Under the pieces are notes generated by a model. That model saw only the letters and a list, made by a program, of their open reading frames with translations. It did no database searches and was not told the origin of the DNA. 64,000 bases of DNA from positions 2,046,001 through 2,110,000 of the forward strand of contig SNWL01000003.1 of assembly GCA_004362315.1 (NCBI GenBank), read 5' to 3'. The translations under genes and the position numbers were made by a program. Source of the DNA: Mycobacterium sp. BK086. Its GTDB lineage: Bacteria; Actinomycetota; Actinomycetes; Mycobacteriales; Mycobacteriaceae. Positions within the stretch are counted from its first letter, which is position 1, and each line of letters starts with the position of its first letter. Positions 15,566-23,348 of this stretch are shown one piece after another.

Positions 15566-16204
15566 TCAGTTCATGTTCCAGGGTTCGCCGTAGGTGGTGA
15601 CGCTGTCACCGGCCTTGGAGATCAGGCGGGCGAAGGGGCGCAGGAGCACGCCGCCGGCCGCGCCGGTGACGGTGCCGTGGGCGTTGGCCACTGCGACCGA
15701 GCCGTTGGGGCCCGAGACGTCCACCGAGAAGGTGGCGACTTCCTGGATGCCGGGGCCGTTGCCCAGGTCAGCGCTGATCGAGACACCCGGGAACAGGTTC
15801 GGGGTGATCACCGAGCCCAGCGGGTTGAAGCCCGTGGGGGAGATGTTCGCGTCGTCGAGCAGGATGTTGGGGGTGGTGTAGCTGAAGTTGATGCCCACAC
15901 CCAGTGACCACGGGAAGCCGACCTGATAGCCCAGCTCCAAGGTGCCCGCGAACTCATCGGCACCGGGGCCGACCACGCTGTAGACAGCCTTGCCGGAGTG
16001 GAACCACTCACGCGTCAGCCGGTTGCGGTCCAGGGGGAACACGCCGTTGAGGAAGGTGTCCCACTGCTGAATCGTCATCGTGCGGCCACCGCCGTCAACC
16101 AGACTCAGTTCATTGTCCAAACCTGCGTGTGACGTGCCGGTCCCGACGAAGAGTGCCGAAATGGCGGCGATCATCGCCACCAGCACCCGACCGATTACCT
16201 TCAT
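15566..16204 (-). CDS. MspA-family outer-membrane porin
   Basis: A 212-residue precursor: signal peptide 1-27 (ending SHA) and a 185-residue mature porin nearly identical in pattern to MspA of M. smegmatis (GLDNELSLVDG..., QQWDTFLNGVFPLDRNRLTREWFHSG, GVLLRPFARLI, TYGEPWNMN). It would form an octameric goblet pore in the mycomembrane for small hydrophilic solutes. In mature numbering the constriction keeps D90 and D91, but position 93 is Asn instead of Asp, and the loop after it is one residue longer (NISPTGFNPLGS). The position equivalent to MspA E139 is also uncharged. Synteny (beside moaB, pepD, mscL) suggests an mspC-like copy. Slow growers lack this family. Confidence 0.93.
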   Translation of the reverse strand: MKVIGRVLVAMIAAISALFVGTGTSHAGLDNELSLVDGGGRTMTIQQWDTFLNGVFPLDRNRLTREWFHSGKAVYSVVGPGADEFAGTLELGYQVGFPWSLGVGINFSYTTPNILLDDANISPTGFNPLGSVITPNLFPGVSISADLGNGPGIQEVATFSVDVSGPNGSVAVANAHGTVTGAAGGVLLRPFARLISKAGDSVTTYGEPWNMN

Positions 16205-16542
16205 GTTCTCCCTAGCTATGTCGACGGCGGACCCGCGGGCTCACCGAGTGTGTGGTTCGTGCTCGGGTCCCAAACATGCTGACACCGCACACGGCGCTCG
16301 GCAGTTCAATGAGAGTCCTCACAACCTGCTCTTACGCTCTGCTCATCGTTGACACGAGGAACATAACGGGATGGCATCTGGGCGGCAACGCATAGACGCG
16401 CGGTGCGCCGAATCAATTCTCGGGCGATGAAGTTTGCTGGGAGGCGAACGGCGGTTAACCCGATGACGACGCCGCCCCGGCCGGCGCGATGCCATCGCGG
16501 ACAGGATCGCCACCCTTCCCGGCGCGAACCACCTGCTGAGCA
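16205..16542. other. Intergenic leader of the porin gene, 338 nt
   Basis: No protein gene is supported. This should contain the porin promoter and 5' leader on the minus strand; I cannot place -35/-10 boxes with confidence. A perfect odd palindrome CGCGATG-C-CATCGCG lies at 16485-16499, close to the end of the small ORF, and may be part of its 3' structure or a regulator site. Confidence 0.5.
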
Positions 16543-16701
16543 TCAATGGTGGTGCGGCGGAACGTTATCCCGGAACCACTGCTCTCGGTCCGCGGTGTCC
16601 CGGGTCTCGTCCGGATCGCGTTCGTCGGAGGACTCCTGCGGCAGTTCGGTACCGAAGATCTTGTTAACTGCAGATCGGTTCTGACGCGAACTTGCAATCA
16701 C
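16543..16701 (-). CDS. Small conserved-looking acidic protein, 52 residues
   Basis: GTG at 16701 opens a 52-residue frame ending in TGA at 16545-16543. It is preceded by GGAG (16709-16706) at good spacing. The protein is highly charged: AVNKIFGTELPQESSDERDP followed by a DETRDTADREQWFRDN segment and the end VPPHHH. The KIFG-x-E-LP ... DERD ... W-x-RDN-x-PPHH pattern resembles short mycobacterial/rhodococcal hypothetical proteins I recall, but I cannot name a family. There is no membrane segment or signal. It lies between the moaB homologue and the porin, on the same strand, with a CRP-type site just upstream. Frame chosen over the overlapping 80-residue frame at 16455-16697, which has arginine-rich shadow composition. 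Confidence 0.6.
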   Translation of the reverse strand: MIASSRQNRSAVNKIFGTELPQESSDERDPDETRDTADREQWFRDNVPPHHH

Positions 16702-16714
16702 ATCGCTCCATAAT

Positions 16715-16730
16715 TGTGACAAAGATCACA
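16715..16730. promoter_or_regulatory. CRP/Cmr-type binding site
   Basis: TGTGA (16715-16719), six bases, TCACA (16726-16730): an exact match to the cAMP-receptor-protein consensus TGTGA-N6-TCACA used by mycobacterial Crp proteins. The centre is about 21 bases before the GTG of the 52-residue ORF, which would suit repression or a promoter whose start I have not located. Confidence 0.75.
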
Positions 16731-16800
16731 ATCTTGATATTTGCGCAGTTCACAGGGCTGTAACACAACACCTCCGACCCCGGTTGCGGCGCTCTTAAGT

Positions 16801-16830
16801 GACGGTACGCCGCTACCAGCGGCGTCCGTC
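16801..16830. terminator. Stem-loop downstream of the moaB homologue
   Basis: CGCCGCT (16808-16814) and AGCGGCG (16818-16824) pair around a 3-nt loop, extended by GACGG (16801-16805) / CCGTC (16826-16830) with a small internal bulge. It lies 21 bases beyond the moaB stop, and a smaller hairpin GCTCC/GGAGC (16834-16847) sits between. There is no T-run, as is common for mycobacterial 3' ends. Confidence 0.6.
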
Positions 16831-16851
16831 AATGCTCCCTGCGGAGCTTGC

Positions 16852-17433
16852 TTAGATCTCCAGGCTGGACAGCTGCCCGATGACATGCGTTGCCAGCGGG
16901 TTCAGCGTCGCCATGCCGTCGCGAACCGCGTAGCGCGAGCCCGCGATGTTGACGACGAGCGTGCTGCCGGAAATCCCGGCCAGGCCACGCGACAGGCCCG
17001 CGTCGGTGATCCCCGCCGACAGGCCGGAGGCGCGCAGCGCCTCGGAGATGCCGAGCAGCTCACGATCGAGGATGGTCTTGGTGGCCTCCGGCGTCACATC
17101 GCGCGGAGTGACCCCGGTACCGCCGACCGACACCACCAGGTCGACCCCACCGATCACGGCAGTGTTCAGCGCGTTGCGGATCTCGACCTCGTCGGCAGAC
17201 ACCACCACGACGCCGTCCACCACGAAGCCCGCCTCCGCGAGCAGCTCGGTGACCAACGGCCCGCTGTGGTCCTCCTCATCGCCGTGGGCCGTGCGGTCGT
17301 CGACAACGACGACGAGTGCGCGCCCCACCAGCTCCCCTGGCTGTTCCATGGATGTCACCGTATATCCGCCCACCGTCATCCTGGCAGTCGTGCTGGTCAG
17401 CGTCATGGGATGTTCACCCACCACCCGGATCAC
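16852..17433 (-). CDS. moaB2: MoaB/MogA-family molybdenum cofactor protein (Rv0984 moaB2-like)
   Basis: A member of the MoaB/MogA molybdopterin adenylyltransferase fold. Signatures are ALVVVVDDRTAHGDEEDHSGPLV, the phosphate-binding VSVGGTGVTPRDVTPEAT, and GLSRGLAGISGSTLVVNIAGS. It would bind molybdopterin in cofactor synthesis, although actinobacterial MoaB2 proteins at this locus may have another role because they sit in the pepD-mprAB stress operon. The start is uncertain: GTG at 17433 overlaps the pepD stop by 4 nt (GTGA) and gives 193 residues, while homology proper begins around MEQPGELVGRAL, ATG at 17349 (165 residues). I kept the coupled start as the outer limit. Stem-loops follow the stop. 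Confidence 0.87.
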   Translation of the reverse strand: MIRVVGEHPMTLTSTTARMTVGGYTVTSMEQPGELVGRALVVVVDDRTAHGDEEDHSGPLVTELLAEAGFVVDGVVVVSADEVEIRNALNTAVIGGVDLVVSVGGTGVTPRDVTPEATKTILDRELLGISEALRASGLSAGITDAGLSRGLAGISGSTLVVNIAGSRYAVRDGMATLNPLATHVIGQLSSLEI

Positions 17434-18866
17434 TGAGCTGCCTTTCCGAGCGTGACCTGCACGGTCCGGTTCGCACCCGAAGGGTCGGTATAGGTCAGCG
17501 TCACCTGATCTCCCGGCGCCCGCGATCGGACGGCGGCCACCAGGGCGTCGGCGCTGCCGATCACCCGGTCGTTGACCTTGGTGACGACGACGCCGGTGGG
17601 CAGGCCCGCGGCCGCGGCCGCACCCCCCTTGGTGACGTCGACGATCTTCGCCCCATGGGTGGTGGTGTCATTGCTGACCTGCACGCCCAGCGACGCGTGG
17701 CTGGCGGTTCCGGTGCTGATCAGCTCATCGGCGATCCGCTTGGCCTGATCCACCGGAATGGCGAAGCCCAGGCCGATCGACCCGCTCTGGGCGTCCGGGG
17801 AGTCGCCTCCCAGAGTGGCGATCGCCGAGTTCACTCCGACCAACTCACCACTCATGTTGACCAGCGCGCCACCCGAGTTACCCGGATTGATCGCGGCATC
17901 GGTCTGGATGGCGTCCAGCACCGTGTTCTGGTTGTTCGCGTCACCGCCGGTGGCCACCGGGCGGTTCAGGGCGCTGACGATGCCGGTCGTGACGGTGCCC
18001 TCCAAGCCCAGCGGTGAACCGACAGCCACCACGTCCTGGCCGACCCGCAGGTTGGACGACGAGCCCAGGCTGATCGGCGTCAGGCCCGACACTCCCTGTG
18101 CGCGGACGACGGCAATATCGCTGGCGGGATCGGTGCCGATGACGGTGAACGATGCTGTGCGGCCGTCGGCGAACGTCACCGTTGTGGTCGGGGCTCCCCC
18201 GGCCGGCGGCGCACTCGGGCCGTTGCTCGGTCCCCCCGGCGTCAGCGGCGGCAGACCCGGAATGGTCGGTGGGGCGGCGGGAGCGGGCGCCCCGGGCTTC
18301 GCCGCGGCGACGACGTGGTTGTTGGTCAGGATCAGCCCGTCCGAAGACAGGATGATGCCCGAGCCCTCCTCGGACTGGCGGCCGAACTCGGTCTCGAGCT
18401 TGACCACGCTGGGGACCACCTTCGCGGCCACCTGCTCGACCGATCCCACCGGCAGATTGGCCGCCGGGACGTTGGACACCCCGTTCGGCCCGCCCTGCAG
18501 CACGGATCCAACCGGTTGCCGGTCCGGGTGGGCGAGCAACACCACGCCACCACCCACGCCCGCTGACACGACGGCGATCGCCAGGGCTCCTGCCGCCAAC
18601 GCTCCCGCACGCGAACGCCGGGGCGGCGGCATCGGCACCATACCTGGTGTGGTGGCCGGATGTCCTTGTCGCACAGCCTGATACGGATTGTAGGGCTGAC
18701 GATATTGTGACGGCTGCTGCTGGGTGGCATACCGCCAGTCGTAGGGCTGCTGATAACCGGCCGTGCGGGGCGGCTGCGAATACCCCGGTGCCGCATGGTG
18801 ATTCGGCCCAGGATGGCCTGAGTGGCCGGGCTGCTGCTGCGGCGGATAACGCGAAGGGTCGGTCAT
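17430..18866 (-). CDS. pepD: Membrane-anchored HtrA-type serine protease PepD
   Basis: A 478-residue protein. Residues 1-105 are a cytoplasmic Pro/Gln/Tyr-rich region, then one transmembrane helix (AGALAAGALAIAVVSAGVGG), placing the protease outside the membrane. The trypsin-like triad is visible as H in LTNNHVV, D in DPASDIAVV and S in NPGNSGGALV. A PDZ domain occupies the last 95 residues (SLGVQVSNDTT... to the end). It is the mycobacterial HtrA that degrades or chaperones misfolded envelope proteins and is controlled by MprAB. ATG at 18866 was chosen because the frame upstream, to 19118, lies over the end of mprB. The stop overlaps the moaB2 GTG; mprB ends 64 bases upstream. Confidence 0.95.
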   Translation of the reverse strand: MTDPSRYPPQQQPGHSGHPGPNHHAAPGYSQPPRTAGYQQPYDWRYATQQQPSQYRQPYNPYQAVRQGHPATTPGMVPMPPPRRSRAGALAAGALAIAVVSAGVGGGVVLLAHPDRQPVGSVLQGGPNGVSNVPAANLPVGSVEQVAAKVVPSVVKLETEFGRQSEEGSGIILSSDGLILTNNHVVAAAKPGAPAPAAPPTIPGLPPLTPGGPSNGPSAPPAGGAPTTTVTFADGRTASFTVIGTDPASDIAVVRAQGVSGLTPISLGSSSNLRVGQDVVAVGSPLGLEGTVTTGIVSALNRPVATGGDANNQNTVLDAIQTDAAINPGNSGGALVNMSGELVGVNSAIATLGGDSPDAQSGSIGLGFAIPVDQAKRIADELISTGTASHASLGVQVSNDTTTHGAKIVDVTKGGAAAAAGLPTGVVVTKVNDRVIGSADALVAAVRSRAPGDQVTLTYTDPSGANRTVQVTLGKAAQ

Positions 18867-18930
18867 ATTGTCAGATCGCTCTTTCTCGTCACGAGACGGG
18901 AGAAAACTAGTAGCTCCAGCTTGCCTTGCA

Positions 18931-20475
18931 CTACTGAGAATCGACTGAGATAACACTCGGCAGGGCCGGTGGTTTTTGCTGGGAGTGCCCTCGATCACCG
19001 TTGTTCTTGGCCGTTTCGGCCGTGATTTCGCTCTCAGCTGAAGCGTCCGCATACGTCGTCGCCGTGGTCGGCAACCCGGGCAGCAGGACGAAGAACGACG
19101 TCCCCGGGGGTTGCCCACCCGGCACGGTGTCGGCGATGCGGATCATCCCGCCGTGTTTGACGACAACCTGTTTGACGATCGCCAGGCCGAGCCCCGAGCC
19201 GGGCATCGCCCGCGCCGACATGGACCGGTAGAACCGCTCGAACACCAGACCGCGCTCGACCGGGGGAATGCCAGGTCCGTAGTCGGACACGACGAGTTCG
19301 GCGTGGGCCGCGTCCACCTGGCGCAGTCGCACCCCGACATGGGCGCCAGACGGGCTCCACTTCGCGGCGTTGTCGAGCAGGTTGACCACCGCCCGCGACA
19401 GGCCGGCGGGATCGCCGTACACCTGCCATCCGATGATGTCGACATCGAACTGAACATCGTTGCGACGCCGCCGCGCCCGTTCCAGGCTCCGTTCGATGAC
19501 GTCACTGAGGTCGACCGCCTCGTGTACCACCCCACCCGCGTCCTCACGCGTGAGGTCGACGAGATCGCCTACCAGAGTGGACAATTCCTCGATCTGGCCG
19601 ATCACGTCGGTGCGCAGCTCGGCCATCTCCTCCTCGGGCAACCGCGGGGCGCCGGGTTGCATCGAAGCCATGAGCAATTCGACGTTGGTGCGCAGCGAGG
19701 TCAACGGCGTGCGCAGCTCATGGCCGGCGTCGGCGACCAGCCGCGCCTGCCGTTCACGGGACTCGGTCAGTGCGCGCAGCATCGTGTTGAACGTTTCGGT
19801 GAGCCGGGCCAACTCGTCGCTGCCGAACACCGGAATGGGCCGCAGATCGTCGGTGCGCGCCACCCGCTCGGCGGCCTCGGTCAGCCTGGCCACCGGCCTC
19901 AGCCCGGTTCGCGCCACCATCCCACCGGCGATTGCGGCCACCACAACGCCGATGCCACCCACCGCCAGTAGCACCCACTTGAGCTTCGTCATCACCGCAT
20001 TGGTGGGGGCAAGGCTCTTCGAGATCAGCAGCGAGCTGCCATTGGGCAGATGCACCGCGAGCACCCGTTGGTTGGACACCGTTCGGCGCGACATCAGCAG
20101 CTCACCGCCGATGACGGACTTCTCGGGCTCGCCGATCGGCAGCCGCTGGCCCTGCTGGTTCGCGGTGTAGATCGAGCGGCCGGGATTGACCAGCATCGCG
20201 TTGACATCCGAATAGGCGGTGCCCTCGATGGCCTTACCCGGGTCGGCGGCCAGCGACCCGCTGGCGATCAGCAATCCCGCCCGGCTCTGCAGCTGATTGT
20301 CGATATCGGTGTAGAGCGCGGCCGACACCACGGCGTACACCGCGACGGCCATCAACACCACCACCATCGCGACCATGGACATGGCCAGCAACATGACCCG
20401 CCATCGCAGCGAAAGCGATGTCGTCGATTCCTCGGGCGCCCGCGAGGCTCGCGCGCGCCGCCTCAGTCGTGCCAT
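18931..20475 (-). CDS. mprB: Sensor histidine kinase MprB
   Basis: A 514-residue two-pass membrane kinase: TM1 at about 26-50 (VMLLAMSMVAMVVVLMAVAVYAV), an extracytoplasmic sensor of about 110 residues, TM2 near 165-190 (WVLLAVGGIGVVVAAIAGGMV), a HAMP domain, the H-box DAGHELRTPLTSLRTN, the N-box LLDNAAKW, and G-boxes YGPGIPP and GSGLGLAIVKQ. It phosphorylates MprA in response to envelope stress (detergent, unfolded extracytoplasmic protein). The C-terminal 50 residues after the kinase core form an extra tail. The ATG shares one base with the mprA stop (TGATG), so the two are translationally coupled; pepD follows. Confidence 0.96.
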   Translation of the reverse strand: MARLRRRARASRAPEESTTSLSLRWRVMLLAMSMVAMVVVLMAVAVYAVVSAALYTDIDNQLQSRAGLLIASGSLAADPGKAIEGTAYSDVNAMLVNPGRSIYTANQQGQRLPIGEPEKSVIGGELLMSRRTVSNQRVLAVHLPNGSSLLISKSLAPTNAVMTKLKWVLLAVGGIGVVVAAIAGGMVARTGLRPVARLTEAAERVARTDDLRPIPVFGSDELARLTETFNTMLRALTESRERQARLVADAGHELRTPLTSLRTNVELLMASMQPGAPRLPEEEMAELRTDVIGQIEELSTLVGDLVDLTREDAGGVVHEAVDLSDVIERSLERARRRRNDVQFDVDIIGWQVYGDPAGLSRAVVNLLDNAAKWSPSGAHVGVRLRQVDAAHAELVVSDYGPGIPPVERGLVFERFYRSMSARAMPGSGLGLAIVKQVVVKHGGMIRIADTVPGGQPPGTSFFVLLPGLPTTATTYADASAESEITAETAKNNGDRGHSQQKPPALPSVISVDSQ

Positions 20476-21161
20476 CAGGGCGGTGTCTCACGCAGCACAT
20501 AACCCACACCTCGCACGGTGTGGATCAGCCGCGGTTCTCCTTCTGCTTCAGTTTTTCTGCGTAGATAACCGACGTACACCTCGAGCGCGTTGCCCGAGGT
20601 CGGAAAGTCAAAACCCCACACCTCTTCGAGGATGCGACTGCGGGTCAGGACCCGTCGCGGATTGGCGATCAGCATCTCCAGTAGCGCGAACTCGGTCCGG
20701 GTCAGGCTGATGGCACGTTTGCCTCGGTGCACCTCGCGGGTCACCGGGTCCAGCGTCAGGTCGCCGAATGTCATCAGCGCCGAATCGGACTGCTCTTCGG
20801 GGCTGGTCCGGCGCAGCAGGGCACGCATCCGCGCCAGCAGTTCTTCGAGCGCGAACGGCTTGGGCAGGTAATCGTCGGCGCCGGCATCCAGGCCTGCGAC
20901 CCGCTCGGACACCGAGTCACGGGCGGTCAGCACCAGGATCGGGAGATCGTCGCCGGTGCTACGCAGTTGCCGACAGACTTCGAGCCCGTCCAGCCGCGGC
21001 ATCATCACGTCGAGCACGAGCGCATCGGGCCGGTCGTTGGCGATCGCGTCGAGTGCCTCGACACCGTCCTGTGCGAGGTCTACGGAATATCCGTTGAAGG
21101 AAAGAGACCGGCGCAGGGACTCGCGCACCGCGCGATCATCATCAACGACAAGTATTCGCAC
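20475..21161 (-). CDS. mprA: Response regulator MprA
   Basis: A 228-residue OmpR-type regulator. The receiver domain (1-115) has the acidic pocket VVDDD, the phospho-acceptor Asp in [12 protein letters not shown], the conserved T/A in ILVLTA and the Lys in DYLPKPF. The winged-helix DNA-binding domain (about 130-228) has [22 protein letters not shown] and the wing [13 protein letters not shown]. It regulates stress genes including sigma factors, pepD and its own operon. I chose GTG 21161 (VRILVVDDD) because relatives start here; the frame extends to 21206 without family resemblance. It heads the mprA-mprB-pepD-moaB2 unit. Confidence 0.96.
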   Translation of the reverse strand: MRILVVDDDRAVRESLRRSLSFNGYSVDLAQDGVEALDAIANDRPDALVLDVMMPRLDGLEVCRQLRSTGDDLPILVLTARDSVSERVAGLDAGADDYLPKPFALEELLARMRALLRRTSPEEQSDSALMTFGDLTLDPVTREVHRGKRAISLTRTEFALLEMLIANPRRVLTRSRILEEVWGFDFPTSGNALEVYVGYLRRKTEAEGEPRLIHTVRGVGYVLRETPP

Positions 21162-21243
21162 AGCTACCAGTTTGTAGCCAACGCCTGAGATTGGCCTGAG
21201 AGGCACGCCGCACTAGCAGGCAATTCGCGCTTGGTGAACGCGC

Positions 21244-21417
21244 TCAGCGCTTGTCGAGATCGATCAGTCCGAGGCGCGCGGCCTTGAGCAACCGGCGGGG
21301 AACCTTGTGCTGACGGCCGCCGACGGAAACGTTGACCAGACCGGTGGCCTCGGCCTTCCACTGCGCGCGCCGACTGCGGGTGTTCGCGCGCGACATTCTG
21401 CGCTTGGGCACAGCCAT
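21244..21417 (-). CDS. rpmF: 50S ribosomal protein L32, cysteine-free form
   Basis: A 57-residue, very basic protein that begins [20 protein letters not shown] and ends [18 protein letters not shown], the standard L32 pattern of the large ribosomal subunit. It lacks the CxxC pairs found in zinc-binding L32, so it is the zinc-independent form. ATG at 21417 is preceded by AAGGAGAAGCACGTC on the minus strand. It is too short for a 60-residue ORF cut-off. It lies 82 bases upstream of mprA in the same direction, as in M. tuberculosis (where a PE_PGRS gene intervenes). Confidence 0.96.
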   Translation of the reverse strand: MAVPKRRMSRANTRSRRAQWKAEATGLVNVSVGGRQHKVPRRLLKAARLGLIDLDKR

Positions 21418-21573
21418 GACGTGCTTCTCCTTGATCAGGGGTGGCGCCGCGCAGAGACGTACACATGCCGGCGGCCAACAGTTGCGCTTCAGGATAGCCG
21501 CTCACCTGCGTCGGCTCCAAAACGCACCGGGCGCCTGGTTTCACCCCTTGACTGGTGCCAGGTACCCGCCAGT

Positions 21574-21589
21574 AACCTACCGGTTGGTT
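21574..21589. promoter_or_regulatory. TetR-like operator and promoter of the AtuA-like operon
   Basis: AACCTACC|GGTTGGTT is a 16-bp palindrome with one mismatched pair. A TTGACT (21548-21553) sits 20 bases upstream and could be a -35 box, which would put the -10 and transcription start under the palindrome. That is a typical TetR-family repressor position for fatty- or terpene-acid catabolic operons. No regulator gene is adjacent in this window. Confidence 0.5.
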
Positions 21590-21650
21590 GGTTCCGGCGG
21601 GCGGGAGCGGAGCGACTGGGGGATTGGTCACTGAAGGGAAGACAGCGCGC

Positions 21651-23348
21651 GTGGCAGATGCGGTGCGGATCGGCAATTGCTCGGGCTTCTACGGTGACCG
21701 CCTTGCCGCGATGCGCGAGATGCTCACCGGCGGCGAGTTGGACTATCTGACCGGCGACTATCTGGCCGAGCTCACGATGCTGATCCTGGGCCGCGACAAG
21801 ATGAAGTACCCCGAGCGCGGCTATGCCAAGACCTTTTTGACCCAGCTGGAGGAATGCCTCGGATTGGCCCGTGACCGCGGTGTGCGCATCGTCGCCAACG
21901 CCGGCGGGCTCAACCCGGCCGGACTGGCCGATGCCGTGCGGGGGCTCGCCGATCGGCTCGGCATCGCGGTGAAGGTCGCCCATGTCGAAGGCGACGACCT
22001 TCTCCCCCGGGCCGCCGAGCTCGGCTTGGGCTCACCGCTGACGGCCAACGCCTATCTGGGCGCATGGGGCATCGCGGACTGTCTGCACAACGGTGCCGAC
22101 GTCGTCGTCACCGGCCGCGTCACCGACGCCTCGGTGGTGGTGGGTCCGGCCGCCGCGCATTTCGGGTGGAATCGCGACGACTACGACCAGCTGGCCGGCG
22201 CCGTGGTGGCGGGCCACGTGATCGAGTGCGGCACGCAGGCCACCGGCGGCAACTACGCCTTCTTCACCGAGGTCGCCGACCTCGGCCACGCCGGCTTCCC
22301 GCTCGCGGAGGTGTACGCAGACGGGTCGTCGGTGATCACCAAGCATCCCGGAACCGGCGGGCAGGTGAGCGTGGGCACCGTGACAGCACAGCTGCTCTAC
22401 GAGATCGGCGGCCCGCGCTATGCCAACCCCGACGTCACGGCCCGCTTCGACACCATCACGCTGACCGACGACGGGCCGGACCGCGTCCGCATCAGCGGTG
22501 TGCACGGCGAGCCGCCACCACCGTCGCTGAAGGTGTCGCTGAACAGCATCGGCGGATTCCGCAACGCGGTGACCTTTGTGCTCACCGGCCTGGACATCGA
22601 AGCCAAGGCCGCGTTGGTGCGCGACCAGCTGGAGTCGGCGCTGCGCGAAAAGCCCGCCGAGATGGGGTGGACGCTGGCCCGTACCGACCATGTCGACGCC
22701 GATACCGAGGAAGCCGCCAGCGCGCTGCTGAGCTGCGTGGTGCGCGATCCTGATCCCAAGAAGGTGGGCCGCCAGTTCTCCTCGGCCGCAGTCGAACTCG
22801 CGTTGGCGTCCTATCCCGGTTTCACCTCCACCGCACCGCCGGGCGACGGGCAGGTCTACGGCGTGTTCACCGCCGGTTATGTGCCTGCCGACACGGTCGC
22901 ACAGGTCGCGGTGCTCCCCGACGGCACCCGAACCGAGATCGCTGCTGCCGCCGAGACTCTCGAGCTGGCCGACCTTGACGCACTGTCGCTACCCGACCCT
23001 CTCGACATCGGGCCGACCCGGCGGCTGCCGCTGGGCACGATCGCCGGCGCCCGCAGCGGGGACAAGGGCGGGGCGGCCAACGTCGGGGTGTGGGTACGCA
23101 CCGACGAACAGTGGCGCTGGCTGGCACACACCCTGACGATCGATGCCCTGCGCGAATTGTTGCCGGAGACAAAGGATCTCCCGGTATCGCGGTACTTGCT
23201 ACCGAATCTGCGGGCGGTGAACTTCGTCATCGACGGCATCCTCGGCCAGGGGGTCGCCTATCAGGCGCGGTTCGATCCGCAGGCCAAAGGGCTGGGCGAA
23301 TGGCTGCGCAGCCGACACCTCGACATCCCGGAAGCGATCCTGTCGTGA
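21651..23348 (+). CDS. Acyclic terpene utilisation AtuA-family protein (DUF1446; Rv0976c-like)
   Basis: A 565-residue two-domain protein. The N-terminal 440 residues are DUF1446/AtuA: VRIGNCSGFYGDRLAAMREML, DYLTGDYLAELTMLILGRDK, IVANAGGLNPAGLA, DVVVTGRVTDASVVVGPAA and ECGTQATGGNYAFFTE. The C-terminal 100 residues are the AtuA-like domain (AGARSGDKGGAANVGVWVRT). AtuA is needed for growth on citronellol/geraniol in Pseudomonas, but its reaction is not known. It is the first gene of a six-gene operon. GTG at 21651 was chosen from the family start VADAVRIGN; the open frame continues upstream to 21588 through the operator. Its stop overlaps the next GTG by 4 nt. Confidence 0.9.
   Translation: MADAVRIGNCSGFYGDRLAAMREMLTGGELDYLTGDYLAELTMLILGRDKMKYPERGYAKTFLTQLEECLGLARDRGVRIVANAGGLNPAGLADAVRGLADRLGIAVKVAHVEGDDLLPRAAELGLGSPLTANAYLGAWGIADCLHNGADVVVTGRVTDASVVVGPAAAHFGWNRDDYDQLAGAVVAGHVIECGTQATGGNYAFFTEVADLGHAGFPLAEVYADGSSVITKHPGTGGQVSVGTVTAQLLYEIGGPRYANPDVTARFDTITLTDDGPDRVRISGVHGEPPPPSLKVSLNSIGGFRNAVTFVLTGLDIEAKAALVRDQLESALREKPAEMGWTLARTDHVDADTEEAASALLSCVVRDPDPKKVGRQFSSAAVELALASYPGFTSTAPPGDGQVYGVFTAGYVPADTVAQVAVLPDGTRTEIAAAAETLELADLDALSLPDPLDIGPTRRLPLGTIAGARSGDKGGAANVGVWVRTDEQWRWLAHTLTIDALRELLPETKDLPVSRYLLPNLRAVNFVIDGILGQGVAYQARFDPQAKGLGEWLRSRHLDIPEAILS

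Noticed and set aside
16455..16697. 80-residue minus-strand frame in the porin leader region
   Set aside because: Arg/Ser/Thr-rich with no pattern; the overlapping frame 16701-16543 has a ribosome site and a conserved-looking charged sequence, so I took that one.
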